DNA of 7,546 nt from Brevundimonas sp. UBA2388 (GTDB taxonomy: Bacteria > Pseudomonadota > Alphaproteobacteria > Caulobacterales > Caulobacteraceae): the NCBI GenBank assembly GCA_002343425.1, contig DDSO01000085.1, forward strand, positions 1 to 7,546. Reading direction: 5' to 3'. Numbering within the stretch: position 1 is the stretch's first letter; each line of letters begins with the position of its first letter. A model generated the notes under the pieces. It had not been told where the DNA came from. It made no database searches and saw nothing but the letters and a program-made list of their open reading frames with translations. This document shows, piece by piece, positions 1-6,983 of the stretch. The position numbers were made by a program, and so were the translations under genes.

Positions 1-641
<641 letters not shown>

Positions 642-767
642 TTGGGCATCCCCTGTCAGGCGGAATCCGCCGACGCGCCCTCTGATGCAAGCAACGCGCC
701 GTGCGGCTGCAGCTCAGGTGGGTGTGACCGAAACGTCACGCAAGAGGGGCGGCCGAAGCCGGCGGGA
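642..767 (-). promoter_or_regulatory. Region upstream of clpB with small palindromes
   Basis: This stretch should hold the clpB promoter, read on the minus strand. Two small inverted repeats are visible: GTGAC-N6-GTCAC at 724-739, and a 13-nt odd palindrome, GGCGGA-A-TCCGCC, at 659-671, ending 18 nt before the GTG start. clpB is commonly a heat-shock sigma-32 gene. A CTTGCAT at 691-685 resembles the -35 half of such a promoter, but there is no convincing CCCCAT-like -10 at the right distance. I therefore do not call a sigma-32 promoter. The palindromes may be chance in GC-rich DNA. Confidence 0.3.
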
Positions 768-778
768 TCACCCGCCGG
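759..778 (-). terminator. Hairpin spanning the TonB-receptor stop codon
   Basis: A perfect 8-bp inverted repeat, CCGGCGGG / CCCGCCGG, has a 4-nt loop, ATCA. The loop contains the TGA stop of the TonB-dependent receptor (TCA at 768-770 on the plus strand). The stem is entirely G+C, so it would be stable in RNA. No long U-run follows on the minus strand (the next bases are CTTCGGCCGCCCC). An intrinsic terminator is therefore only possible; it could instead act as an mRNA 3'-end stabiliser. Confidence 0.35.
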
Positions 779-3035
779 TGGTCGGGGCCGAGAAGTCGAA
801 CTGTTCCGGCCGCCGCTGGCCGCCGCCGAAGCTCCAGGTCAGGCCGATGAAGGCCGCGCGGCCGCCGAAGACCTGGTCCGACCGGTCGGTGAAGGTCGGG
901 GTGACGAGGGTGGTGGTGGAGCCGAAATCGTCGAACACATCCCGGACCGTGACATTGAACGACCAGGAATCGCTCAGCTTGCGGCGATAGCCGAGGTTGA
1001 CGAGGGTCGACTGTTCGCGACTGCCCTGGGCCAGCAGCTGCTCGCCGCCCCAGATGCCGGACACCTGGAGGAAGTCCTCCTGGGTCGGGGTCCAGTTCAC
1101 GGTCAGACGACCGGAGACGCTCTCGCCCTCGCTGTCGACCGTGCCGACGAGGCCGGCGGCGTCGATCTGCTGGCGGAAGAGGTTGAGGCTGGCGTTGTAG
1201 CGCAGGGTCGGATGCAGGGCCCCGCTGGCCACCAGTTCGAGACCGGTCGAGGTGCTGGCCCCGAGGTTCTCGGGCCGGGTCAGGAAGACGCCGCCGCCCA
1301 GATCGGTGGTGACCGGGGTGAAGGCGTCGCGGGTGTCACGGTAGTAGAGGGTGGCCTGGTAGAAGGTCTGCTGCTGGCGATAGCCCCAGCTCAGCTCCAG
1401 GGCGTCGGTTTCCTGCGGCAGCAGGTCGGGGTTGCCGGAGCGGCGGTTCAGACTGTCCTGATAGGTCAGGAAGGGGTTGAGGTCGCCGGGGCCGGGGCGC
1501 TGGATCCGGCGGCCGTAGCTGGCCCGCAGGGTCTGCATGTCGTCCAGCTGATACGAGACGTTCAGGGTCGGATAGGCGCGGAAATAGTCCTGCGACGACC
1601 GCAGGCCGGTGGTGATCTGGTTCAGCTCGAGGTCCGCCTGCTCGAGGCGCAGGCCGAACTGGGCGGTCAGCTTCTCGCCGAAGGGCCGTTCCAGGGTCGC
1701 ATAGACGGCGTGCACCGTCTGATCGAGGTGGAACTCATTGGACACGACCGGGTCGGTGACCAGCGTCGACGGGGTGGGCCCGCGGGCGAAGAGGTTGTCC
1801 TGTTCGAGGGTCAGGGCCTGCCGCTCATAGCCCAGCCGCAGGCGGCCGCCGTCGGCCATCGGCCGGACATAGGCGCTGGTGAAACCGATCTGGTCCTGGC
1901 GGTTCTGGTTGCTGAGCAGCTCGTTGAAGGGGGCCGCCACCGGGATCAACTGGTCGGCCAGGGTGGCGAGCTCGACGCCGAAGCGGTTGCGATCATAGCG
2001 CAGCTCGTTGGACCACTCATGGCCCGCCGCGTCGAAACGGCGCAGGACGCGGGCGCTGGCGCCGGAGAACTGGCCCTGGAAGCCGCCGCCCGAGAGGCGA
2101 CGATAGGCCGAGGCGATGCCGCCGCCGGCCGCGTCGGCCTCATACAGGTCGAGACTGTCGGCGAAGCTGTCGACGTCCGTATGGCGCACATCGCCGGTCA
2201 GCTGGGTCTTGTCGTCGAGATTGTGCTCGACCGCCAGGCGGACGAAGACGCTGTCGGAATCGCCCTCGACATTCTGGCTCTGCCGGGCCTCGAGGAACCG
2301 GCCGGAACCGGCGTCAAACCGCGTCCGCAGTCGCTGCAGTTCCTGCAGATAGGCGTCATGGCGCACGCCGACGTCGGCGGACAGGGTGGTCGGCCCATTC
2401 ACATGCGAGAGGCTGCCGCCGATGTTGTAGCGGCCGGTGTCGCCGACATTGGCGCGCAGTGAGCCGGCCGTGGTGCGTCCGGGGCGGACGGTGGTCGGTT
2501 TGGAGATCAGGTTGATGACCCCGCCGGAGCCCTCGGGGCTGAAGGCGGCGGACGGATTGGTCAGGATCTCGATACGGGCATACTGGGCGGCGGGAATCTG
2601 CTGCAGCAGCTGGCCCCGGCTGGGACCGTTGAACTGGCTGGCGGGCCGGCCGTCGACCAGGATGGTGACATTGGCGTCGCCGCGCAGGCTGACATTGCCG
2701 TCGGGATCGACCTCGACCGAGGGGATGTTGCGCAGGGCCTCGGCCAGGGTGCCGGTCTGGGCCTGGAGGTCGTTGGCGAGGCTGTAGCTGGTGCCCTCGC
2801 TGGAGGTGCGGATGTCATTGGGGCGGGCGGTGACGACCACGTCGTCGAGCGCGGCGGCGTCCTCGGCGGGCTTGTCGGCCTCCCCGGCCGGCGCTTCTTC
2901 CTGGGGAGCCGCCGCGGCGGGCGCGGGCGGCGGGGTCTGTGCGGGAGCCGCAGGCGCAGGCGTCTGGGCGATGGCGGCGCCCGACGAGGTGGCCAGGGCT
3001 GTGCCGATGAGCAGCAGGAAACGGATGGAAGTCAT
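768..3035 (-). CDS. TonB-dependent outer-membrane receptor (OMP_b-brl_3-like barrel)
   Basis: This is a 755-aa outer-membrane receptor expected to import a scarce substrate using TonB-ExbB-ExbD energy. I chose ATG 3035-3033 because it begins a clean Sec signal peptide (MTSIRFLLLIGTALATSSG, cleavage near AIA-Q at residue 24) and has an AGGGGG ribosome site upstream. An in-frame ATG 11 codons earlier would put polar residues before the signal. A Pro/Ala-rich linker follows (residues 25-60), then a TonB-box-like DDVVVTAR (64-71). The plug domain (about 70-180) contains NVTILVDGRP and NPSAAFSPEGSGGVINLISK. The rest is beta-barrel, with motifs typical of the OMP_b-brl_3 family (YGRRIQRPGPGDLNPF; NPDLLPQETDALELSWGY). 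The protein ends FDFSAPTTGG after the last strand instead of in a terminal aromatic residue. The substrate cannot be read from the sequence, and no siderophore, cobalamin or sugar genes are adjacent. The gene is divergent from the LysE-family gene. Confidence 0.9.
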   Translation of the reverse strand: MTSIRFLLLIGTALATSSGAAIAQTPAPAAPAQTPPPAPAAAAPQEEAPAGEADKPAEDAAALDDVVVTARPNDIRTSSEGTSYSLANDLQAQTGTLAEALRNIPSVEVDPDGNVSLRGDANVTILVDGRPASQFNGPSRGQLLQQIPAAQYARIEILTNPSAAFSPEGSGGVINLISKPTTVRPGRTTAGSLRANVGDTGRYNIGGSLSHVNGPTTLSADVGVRHDAYLQELQRLRTRFDAGSGRFLEARQSQNVEGDSDSVFVRLAVEHNLDDKTQLTGDVRHTDVDSFADSLDLYEADAAGGGIASAYRRLSGGGFQGQFSGASARVLRRFDAAGHEWSNELRYDRNRFGVELATLADQLIPVAAPFNELLSNQNRQDQIGFTSAYVRPMADGGRLRLGYERQALTLEQDNLFARGPTPSTLVTDPVVSNEFHLDQTVHAVYATLERPFGEKLTAQFGLRLEQADLELNQITTGLRSSQDYFRAYPTLNVSYQLDDMQTLRASYGRRIQRPGPGDLNPFLTYQDSLNRRSGNPDLLPQETDALELSWGYRQQQTFYQATLYYRDTRDAFTPVTTDLGGGVFLTRPENLGASTSTGLELVASGALHPTLRYNASLNLFRQQIDAAGLVGTVDSEGESVSGRLTVNWTPTQEDFLQVSGIWGGEQLLAQGSREQSTLVNLGYRRKLSDSWSFNVTVRDVFDDFGSTTTLVTPTFTDRSDQVFGGRAAFIGLTWSFGGGQRRPEQFDFSAPTTGG

Positions 3036-3271
3036 GGCGTGCGCCCCCTGCGCGTGGTCGGGCGGCACAGCCCGTCAAGTTTCCTTTCCATATCGGTCGG
3101 GCTGAGCCGGCGCGAGTTACATCTTATTCATGACGCCGCCGTCAGAACCCGCCACCTTTCCGCCTCAGATTGACGATCGCCAGCAGCGGGTGGTCGCGGC
3201 CGGCTGCTGGTCTTCCGGCCGGCGGGAGGATAGGTCGGGACACAGACCTTGATGGTCGCTGGAGCGCCCGC
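3036..3271. promoter_or_regulatory. Divergent intergenic region between receptor and exporter
   Basis: This 236-nt gap must hold the promoters of both divergent genes. It has an A/T-richer patch around 3078-3135, unusual in this GC-rich window. On the minus strand a TTGACG (3078-3073) could be a -35 element for the receptor, but I see no good -10 at 16-18 nt. An 8-bp inverted repeat, CCAGCAGC / GCTGCTGG (3180-3187 and 3203-3210), lies in the exporter leader. I see no Fur-box-like or other recognisable operator. Confidence 0.3.
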
Positions 3272-3919
3272 TTGATCCCCCACGCCGCCTGGCCCGTCGA
3301 TCCTGTGGTCATCGCCCCGTTCCTGGTGGCCGTGGCCCTGATCGAGCTGACGCCCGGTCCCAATATGGGCTGGCTGGCGCTGGTTTCGCTGGGACGCGGG
3401 CGGCTGGCCGGGTTTGCGGCTGTGGCGGGGGTGACGGTCGGTCTGGCCGTCTGGATGCTGGCCGCCGCCTTCGGCCTGACCCAGATGCTGCTGATCTGGC
3501 CGCCGCTGTACCAGATCATCCGCTGGGCCGGGGTGGTGTTCCTGCTGTGGCTGGCGTGGGAGGCCTGGCGCGGAGAGGGCGATCCGGCCGCCGGCGATGG
3601 CGCCGAGGTGCGGACGATGCGCGGCCTGTTCCTGCGCGGCATGACCGGCAATCTGCTGAACCCCAAGGCGGCGGTCTTCTATGTCGCCCTGCTGCCGACC
3701 TTCATGCGGCCGGATCACGGGTCGCCGCTGGCGCAGGCGCTGACGCTGGGCGGCCTGCATCTGGCGGTGGCGGTGGCGGTTCATTCGCTGATCGTGCTGG
3801 GCGCCGCCGGGGCCAGCGGGATGGTGCTGACGCGGGTGCAGGGACCGGTGCTGCGCGCCGTGATGGCCGGCGGCATCGCCGTCGTGGCCTTGTGGATGGC
3901 GTGGGAGACGCGGGGCTGA
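3272..3919 (+). CDS. LysE/RhtB-family exporter
   Basis: This is an inner-membrane exporter of the LysE/RhtB superfamily, whose members pump out amino acids or related metabolites using the proton gradient. The substrate here is unknown. With the TTG start at 3272 the protein is 215 aa, the usual family size. That start has GGAG 7 nt upstream (3261-3264). An ATG at 3170 in the same frame would add 34 residues of non-membrane, arginine-rich sequence and is less likely; a GTG at 3305 is another option. The family signature ELTPGPNM is at residues 25-32, just after the first membrane segment. A second conserved block, NLLNPKAAVFYVALLP, is at 127-142. Hydrophobic segments lie near residues 11-27, 33-65, 68-98, 130-145, 158-180 and 195-212. 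A charged cytoplasmic loop (GEGDPAAGDGAEVR) separates the halves. Codon use (CGG, GGG, TCG) matches the left part of the window. Confidence 0.88.
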   Translation: MIPHAAWPVDPVVIAPFLVAVALIELTPGPNMGWLALVSLGRGRLAGFAAVAGVTVGLAVWMLAAAFGLTQMLLIWPPLYQIIRWAGVVFLLWLAWEAWRGEGDPAAGDGAEVRTMRGLFLRGMTGNLLNPKAAVFYVALLPTFMRPDHGSPLAQALTLGGLHLAVAVAVHSLIVLGAAGASGMVLTRVQGPVLRAVMAGGIAVVALWMAWETRG

Positions 3920-4032
3920 GGCGGATATGGATGGTTCATCACAACGCACACCTCGCCAAAGACGCGACGGCAGGTTCAACTCGGCAGACGATTGTTCTAG
4001 CGTCCGCGCCGAACCCTGACCGGAGCCCCTGC

Positions 4033-5643
4033 ATGTCCATCCGCCTTACCCGCCGCGCAGCGCTGGTTTCGTCCGTGGCCGGAGCGGCCGCCCTGCCCTC
4101 GACCGGCTGGGCGCAGGCGGCGGCCAATGACAGCGCCTCGCTGGCGGATCAGGTCGACGCCTATGTGAAGCAGGTCATGGCCGGCTTCCCTGATCAGCCG
4201 GCCGTGTCGGTCGCCGTCGTGAAGGACGGACAGGCCGTGTTGACGCGCGGATACGGCGTGCGGGCCATCGGCGGGGCGGCGGTGGATGAGCACACATTGT
4301 TCGCCATCGCCTCGAACACCAAGGCGGTGACCTGCGCCGCCCTGGCCATTCTGATCGACGAGGGGAAGGTGAAGTGGGACGAGCCGGTGCGGACCTATCT
4401 GCCCGGTTTCGCCCTGTCGAAGCCCGAACTGAACGCGGTGGTGACGGTGCGCGATCTGGTCAGCCACCGGATCGGCTTCGGCCTCGGCGCCGGCGACCTG
4501 CTGTTCTGGCCCACCACGACCTACGGCAACCGCGAAGTGGCCGAACGCCTGCGCGACGTGCCATTGAGCGGCGGCTTCCGCGAGCGCTACGCCTACGACA
4601 ACATCCTCTACGGCGTGGCGCAGCTCGTGGTCGAGCAGGCCAGCGGCCAGTCCTACGAACAGTTCCTGCGCACGCGCATCTTCCAGCCGCTGGGGATGCG
4701 CGAGACCCGCTACAACAGCGACGCGCTGAAGCCCGGCGACAACGTGGCCACCGGCCACGCCAAGGCGGACTTCACCCGCCTGGAACCGGCGCCGCGCATG
4801 ACCTGGAGCAACGTGGCCGGCGCCGGCGGGCTGTACGCCAGCGTCTCGGACATGGCGCGCTGGATGAACATGCACCTGGCCGGCGGCACCTATCGCGACG
4901 CGCAGGGCCGCGAGCAGGTCCTGTTCAAGCCCGAGCGGCAGAAGGCGATGTGGTCGCTGGTCACGCCCATGCCCATCGCCGAGCCCAAGGTGGAAGCGCT
5001 GAAGGCGGCGCGGCCGAATTTCCTCGGCTACGGCGAAGGCTGGATGGTCTCGGATTTCCAGGGCCGCAAGCTGGTCTGGCACACCGGCGGCTGGCCCGGC
5101 ATGGTGTCGCGGGTGACGCTGGTGCCGGAGCGGAAGCTGGGCGTGGTGGTGCTGACCAACCAGGAAGTGGGCGCGGCCTTCAACGCGATCACCATGAAGG
5201 TGCTGGACGCCTACCTGGCCGACAGCGGCACCGACTGGCTGGCCGCCTACCGGGCGCAGGTGGCGCAGGCGCAGGACGACGCTGACGCGCGCTGGCGCAT
5301 GCTGCAGGAGGCGCGCGACGCCGCGTCGCGGCCCTCGCTGCCGCTGGAGCAGTACGCCGGCACCCTGCGCGACCCGTGGTACGGCGATGTGACGGTGGCG
5401 AAGGAGGGCGCAGGACTGGTGCTGCGCTTCAGCCGCACGCCCGCGCTGGTCGGCGACCTGGAGCACTGGCAGCATGACACCTTCGTGGTGCGCTGGCGCG
5501 AGCGCTGGCTCAACGCCGACGCCTTCCTGACCTTCGCCCTGAAGCCCGACGGCGACATCCGCGAGGCGCGGATGGAGGCCATCTCCCCGCTGACCGACTT
5601 CAGCTTCGACTTCCACGACCTGCGGCTGGTCCCGGTGGAATGA
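4033..5643 (+). CDS. Tat-exported serine hydrolase, beta-lactamase fold plus DUF3471
   Basis: This is a 536-aa periplasmic serine hydrolase of the class C beta-lactamase / D-aminopeptidase / esterase superfamily (Pfam Beta-lactamase). ATG 4033 has GGAG 7 nt upstream and begins a twin-arginine signal (SIRLTRRAALVSSVAGAAA, cleavage near WAQA, residue 29). Active-site motifs are S94-N-T-K97 (nucleophile and base), Y188-D-N190 and H350-T-G-G353 (the KTG equivalent). A DUF3471 domain fills about 435-536 (YAGTLRDPWYGDV at 441). Length and domain order fit the family; the true substrate is unknown, and beta-lactam resistance should not be assumed. Codon use changes within the gene: before about codon 145, Ser is mainly TCG, Asp is GAT in 4 of 9 and Gly is often not GGC; afterwards GAC, GGC, TAC and CGC dominate. 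The gene may therefore be a hybrid. The block at residues 144-150 reads SHRIGFG where the family normally has SHR[ST]GLG. Confidence 0.9.
   Translation: MSIRLTRRAALVSSVAGAAALPSTGWAQAAANDSASLADQVDAYVKQVMAGFPDQPAVSVAVVKDGQAVLTRGYGVRAIGGAAVDEHTLFAIASNTKAVTCAALAILIDEGKVKWDEPVRTYLPGFALSKPELNAVVTVRDLVSHRIGFGLGAGDLLFWPTTTYGNREVAERLRDVPLSGGFRERYAYDNILYGVAQLVVEQASGQSYEQFLRTRIFQPLGMRETRYNSDALKPGDNVATGHAKADFTRLEPAPRMTWSNVAGAGGLYASVSDMARWMNMHLAGGTYRDAQGREQVLFKPERQKAMWSLVTPMPIAEPKVEALKAARPNFLGYGEGWMVSDFQGRKLVWHTGGWPGMVSRVTLVPERKLGVVVLTNQEVGAAFNAITMKVLDAYLADSGTDWLAAYRAQVAQAQDDADARWRMLQEARDAASRPSLPLEQYAGTLRDPWYGDVTVAKEGAGLVLRFSRTPALVGDLEHWQHDTFVVRWRERWLNADAFLTFALKPDGDIREARMEAISPLTDFSFDFHDLRLVPVE
4441..4512. 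other. Apparent source boundary inside the serine hydrolase
   Basis: To the left, genes look Caulobacterales-like (clpB, TonB receptor, LysE). To the right, they look Xanthomonadaceae-like (REP elements, FKBP lipoprotein, DUF6164, trhO). The codon style changes near codons 137-160 of the hydrolase, in the best conserved stretch of the protein (TVRDLVSHR to GLGAGDLLFWP). The reading frame is intact across it. A join at a stretch shared by two homologues could come from an assembly or PCR chimera, or from homologous recombination in nature. The position is estimated from codon use and conservation, so it could be off by tens of bases. Confidence 0.6.
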
Positions 5644-5651
5644 GCGCTCTC

Positions 5652-5815
5652 CGTGGGAGCGACGTCAGTCGCTACCGGAAAAGCGAAAACAGTAGACACG
5701 GATCAAAACGAATAAAGACGGATGGAGTTTCTGCTTTTTGATCCGCTTTTTTTGCCTTGAGTCCGTGTCGAACGTCTTTCCCGGGTTTCCGGTAGCGACT
5801 GACGTCGCTCCCACG
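5652..5815. repeat. Nested palindromic REP element, copy 1
   Basis: This is a 164-bp element with perfect 30-bp inverted ends (5652-5681 and 5786-5815). Each end contains its own small hairpin, AGCGAC-GTCA-GTCGCT on the left and its complement on the right. Inside is a second, imperfect inverted repeat, beginning GACACGGATCAAAA at 5695 and ending TTGAGTCCGTGTC at 5769, around an A/T-rich centre with T-runs at 5735-5739 and 5747-5753. The outer arms resemble the GTAGGAGCGAC-type REP sequences widespread in Xanthomonadaceae, which are thought to be moved by RAYT transposases; none is encoded here. The element starts 8 nt after the hydrolase stop and ends 21 nt before the FKBP stop. It sits between converging genes and may serve as a two-way terminator or mRNA 3'-end barrier. 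Confidence 0.9.
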
Positions 5816-5836
5816 AGGAAGGGGAAGGATGCGCCG

Positions 5837-6268
5837 TCAGTGCGGCTCGACCTTCAGCAGTTCCACGTCGAACACCAGCGAGGCGTTGGGCGGGATCACG
5901 CCGCCTGCGCCCTGGCTGCCGTAGCCCAGGTCGGCGGGGATCAGCAAGGTGCGCTTGCCGCCCACTTTCATGCCGGCCACGCCCTCGTCCCAGCCGCGGA
6001 TGACCTGGCCGGCGCCCAGCAGGAAGGTGAAGGGTTGGCCGCGCTCGACCGAGCTGTCGAATTGCAGGCCGCGCTTCTGTGGCGCGCGCTCGTCGTACAG
6101 CCAGCCGGTGTAGTGCACGGTGACGTCGCTGCCGCTGGTCGCCACCGCGCCGGTGCCGGCCTGCGTTTCGATGCGCTGCAACTCGGCCACGCTGCCGCCG
6201 GGTGGCGGATCGGGAGGCGTGCAGGCAGCGAGCAGGGTCAGCACCAGGGCGAGCGGAAGGAAGCGCAT
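5837..6268 (-). CDS. FKBP-type peptidyl-prolyl isomerase, lipoprotein
   Basis: This 143-aa protein catalyses cis-trans isomerisation of X-Pro bonds, assisting folding of exported proteins. ATG 6268-6266 begins a lipoprotein signal (MRFLPLALVLTLLAAC) with lipobox LAAC at 13-16. C16 would be acylated; the following T-P-P does not give the Asp+2 inner-membrane retention signal, so outer-membrane anchoring is likely. The single FKBP domain covers about 45-141: VTVHYTGWLYD, FDSS (70-73), FLLGAGQVIRGWDEGVAGMK (82-101), IPADLGYG (110-117) and IPPNASLVFDVELLKV. Active-pocket residues Y53, D71, V89-I90, W93 and Y116 are all present, so it should be active. An in-frame ATG 15 codons upstream gives an arginine-rich lead-in and is less likely. 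No strong ribosome site is visible. A weak -10-like TACGCT lies at 6304-6299 (minus strand). REP elements lie on both sides of the gene. Confidence 0.93.
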   Translation of the reverse strand: MRFLPLALVLTLLAACTPPDPPPGGSVAELQRIETQAGTGAVATSGSDVTVHYTGWLYDERAPQKRGLQFDSSVERGQPFTFLLGAGQVIRGWDEGVAGMKVGGKRTLLIPADLGYGSQGAGGVIPPNASLVFDVELLKVEPH

Positions 6269-6350
6269 CGAGTCGTCCGGAAAGCGGCAGGGACGGCGAG
6301 CGTAGCGCATGCCCCCCAAGCGCGACAGCGCCCCGTTCCCATTCCCTCGT

Positions 6351-6525
6351 TGTAGGAGCGACGCAAGTCGCGACCGGGAACTCCGAAAAGCCTTTCGACA
6401 CGGATCAAGGCGGATCAGCGCAGATCGAAGGATGGAAACTGCAATCGTTTCATCCGCTCCGGTCCGCCTCGATCCGTGTCTTCCGCCTTCCGTTTCCCTC
6501 CGTCGCGACTTGCGTCGCTCCTGCA
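6351..6525. repeat. Nested palindromic REP element, copy 2
   Basis: This 175-bp element has the same two-tier design as the one at 5652-5815. Outer arms 6351-6374 and 6502-6525 pair over 24 bp with one mismatch, the core being a perfect 21-bp inverted repeat. Each arm carries a mini-hairpin, GCGAC-GCAA-GTCGC or its complement. The inner repeat begins GACACGGATCAAGGCGGAT at 6397 and ends GGTCCGCCTCGATCCGTGTC at 6480. The centre shares GATGGA, CTGC and ATCCGC in the same order as copy 1, so the two copies appear to lie in the same orientation. It fills most of the divergent region between the FKBP gene and the DUF6164 gene. Here it cannot be a simple terminator for either gene's 3' end. Confidence 0.88.
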
Positions 6526-6543
6526 GCGGCGGCCCCGTGGGCT

Positions 6544-6566
6544 TGCCGGCAGGTACACTGCCGGCA
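6544..6566 (+). promoter_or_regulatory. Palindrome with -10-like hexamer at the DUF6164 gene start
   Basis: A perfect 9-bp inverted repeat, TGCCGGCAG / CTGCCGGCA, has a 5-nt spacer, GTACA, and ends on the A of the ATG. A -10-like hexamer, TACACT (6554-6559), overlaps the spacer and right arm and lies exactly 6 nt before the ATG. Transcription would then start at about the A of ATG, giving a leaderless mRNA. There is no Shine-Dalgarno sequence and no clear -35. The palindrome could be a repressor site covering the -10, or chance; which is not decidable from sequence alone. Confidence 0.45.
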
Positions 6567-6928
6567 TGGCGAAACTCTTCCTCAACCTGCGCAACGTACC
6601 CGCCGACGAGGCCGACGACGTGCGCGAGCTGTTGCGTGCGAACGCGATCCCCTTCTACGAGACGCAGCCCAGCCCGTGGGGCATTTCCGCCGGCGGCCTG
6701 TGGATCGAGGAGGCCGGCGAACTGGCGCGCGCCAAGGCGCTGATGGCGGACTACCAAGCGCGGCGGCGCGAGCGTGCGCGTTCCGAGCGCGCGGCGGCCG
6801 AGCGCGAAGGGCGCGCGGAGACCTTCGCCGGCTTGCTGCGGACGCGTCCGCTGTACGTCCTGGGCATGCTCGCGGCGATGGCGGGCATCCTTGCGCTGAC
6901 CCTGGCGCTGCCCTGGCTGTTGCTCTGA
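6566..6928 (+). CDS. DUF6164-like small membrane protein
   Basis: This 120-aa protein has no known function. I recognise it as resembling the DUF6164 proteins of Xanthomonadaceae. The N-terminal part (MAKLFLNLRNVPADEADDVR to about residue 60) looks like a small alpha/beta domain: a beta strand, a helix with acidic residues, then the conserved block PFYETQPSPWGISAGGLWI (29-47), similar in layout to DUF2007-type domains. An arginine-rich, probably helical segment follows (ADYQARRRERARSERAAAEREGR, 61-83). One hydrophobic transmembrane helix (about 96-119, YVLGMLAAMAGILALTLALP) ends the protein. This suggests a C-tail-anchored inner-membrane protein with its folded part in the cytoplasm. The ATG at 6566 fits family starts and the adjacent -10-like hexamer. 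It lies 55 nt upstream of trhO on the same strand, but trhO has its own -10-like sequence. The family name is from recognition, not a search. Confidence 0.8.
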   Translation: MAKLFLNLRNVPADEADDVRELLRANAIPFYETQPSPWGISAGGLWIEEAGELARAKALMADYQARRRERARSERAAAEREGRAETFAGLLRTRPLYVLGMLAAMAGILALTLALPWLLL

Positions 6929-6971
6929 GGCCCTCGCTGCGGCGGGCGCCGCCCCGGAGGCCGGCAGGCGG

Positions 6972-6983
6972 TAAAATCGCCGC
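6972..6983 (+). promoter_or_regulatory. Candidate leaderless -10 element of trhO
   Basis: TAAAAT (6972-6977) lies 6 nt before the ATG at 6984, the same distance as TACACT has before the upstream gene. A start site about 7 nt after the -10 would fall on the ATG itself. It is an A/T island in very GC-rich sequence. No -35 hexamer is evident 16-18 nt upstream. A GGAGG at 6956-6960 is 23 nt from the ATG, too far to be a ribosome site. Short GGCG / CGCC arms (6967-6970, 6978-6981) flank the hexamer. Confidence 0.5.

Noticed and set aside
685..691. CTTGCAT as a sigma-32 -35 element for clpB
   Set aside because: No CCCCAT-like -10 lies at the expected spacing; the best match there is poor.
3128..3979. 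283-codon minus-strand open frame
   Set aside because: It is antisense to the exporter, rich in Gln/His/Arg/Pro, with no recognisable domain.
3547..4032. Upstream extension of the serine hydrolase frame into the exporter gene
   Set aside because: The extension is Arg/Gly-rich and runs out of frame through the exporter. The ATG at 4033 has a ribosome site and a twin-arginine signal, which must be N-terminal.
3997..5616. 539-codon minus-strand open frame
   Set aside because: It mirrors the serine hydrolase, whose active-site motifs and domain order are intact. The His/Gly/Arg-rich translation is typical of an antisense frame.
5652..6525. CRISPR array or composite transposon
   Set aside because: There are only two palindromic units, far apart, with no regular spacers and no transposase between them. 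The enclosed gene is an ordinary isomerase.
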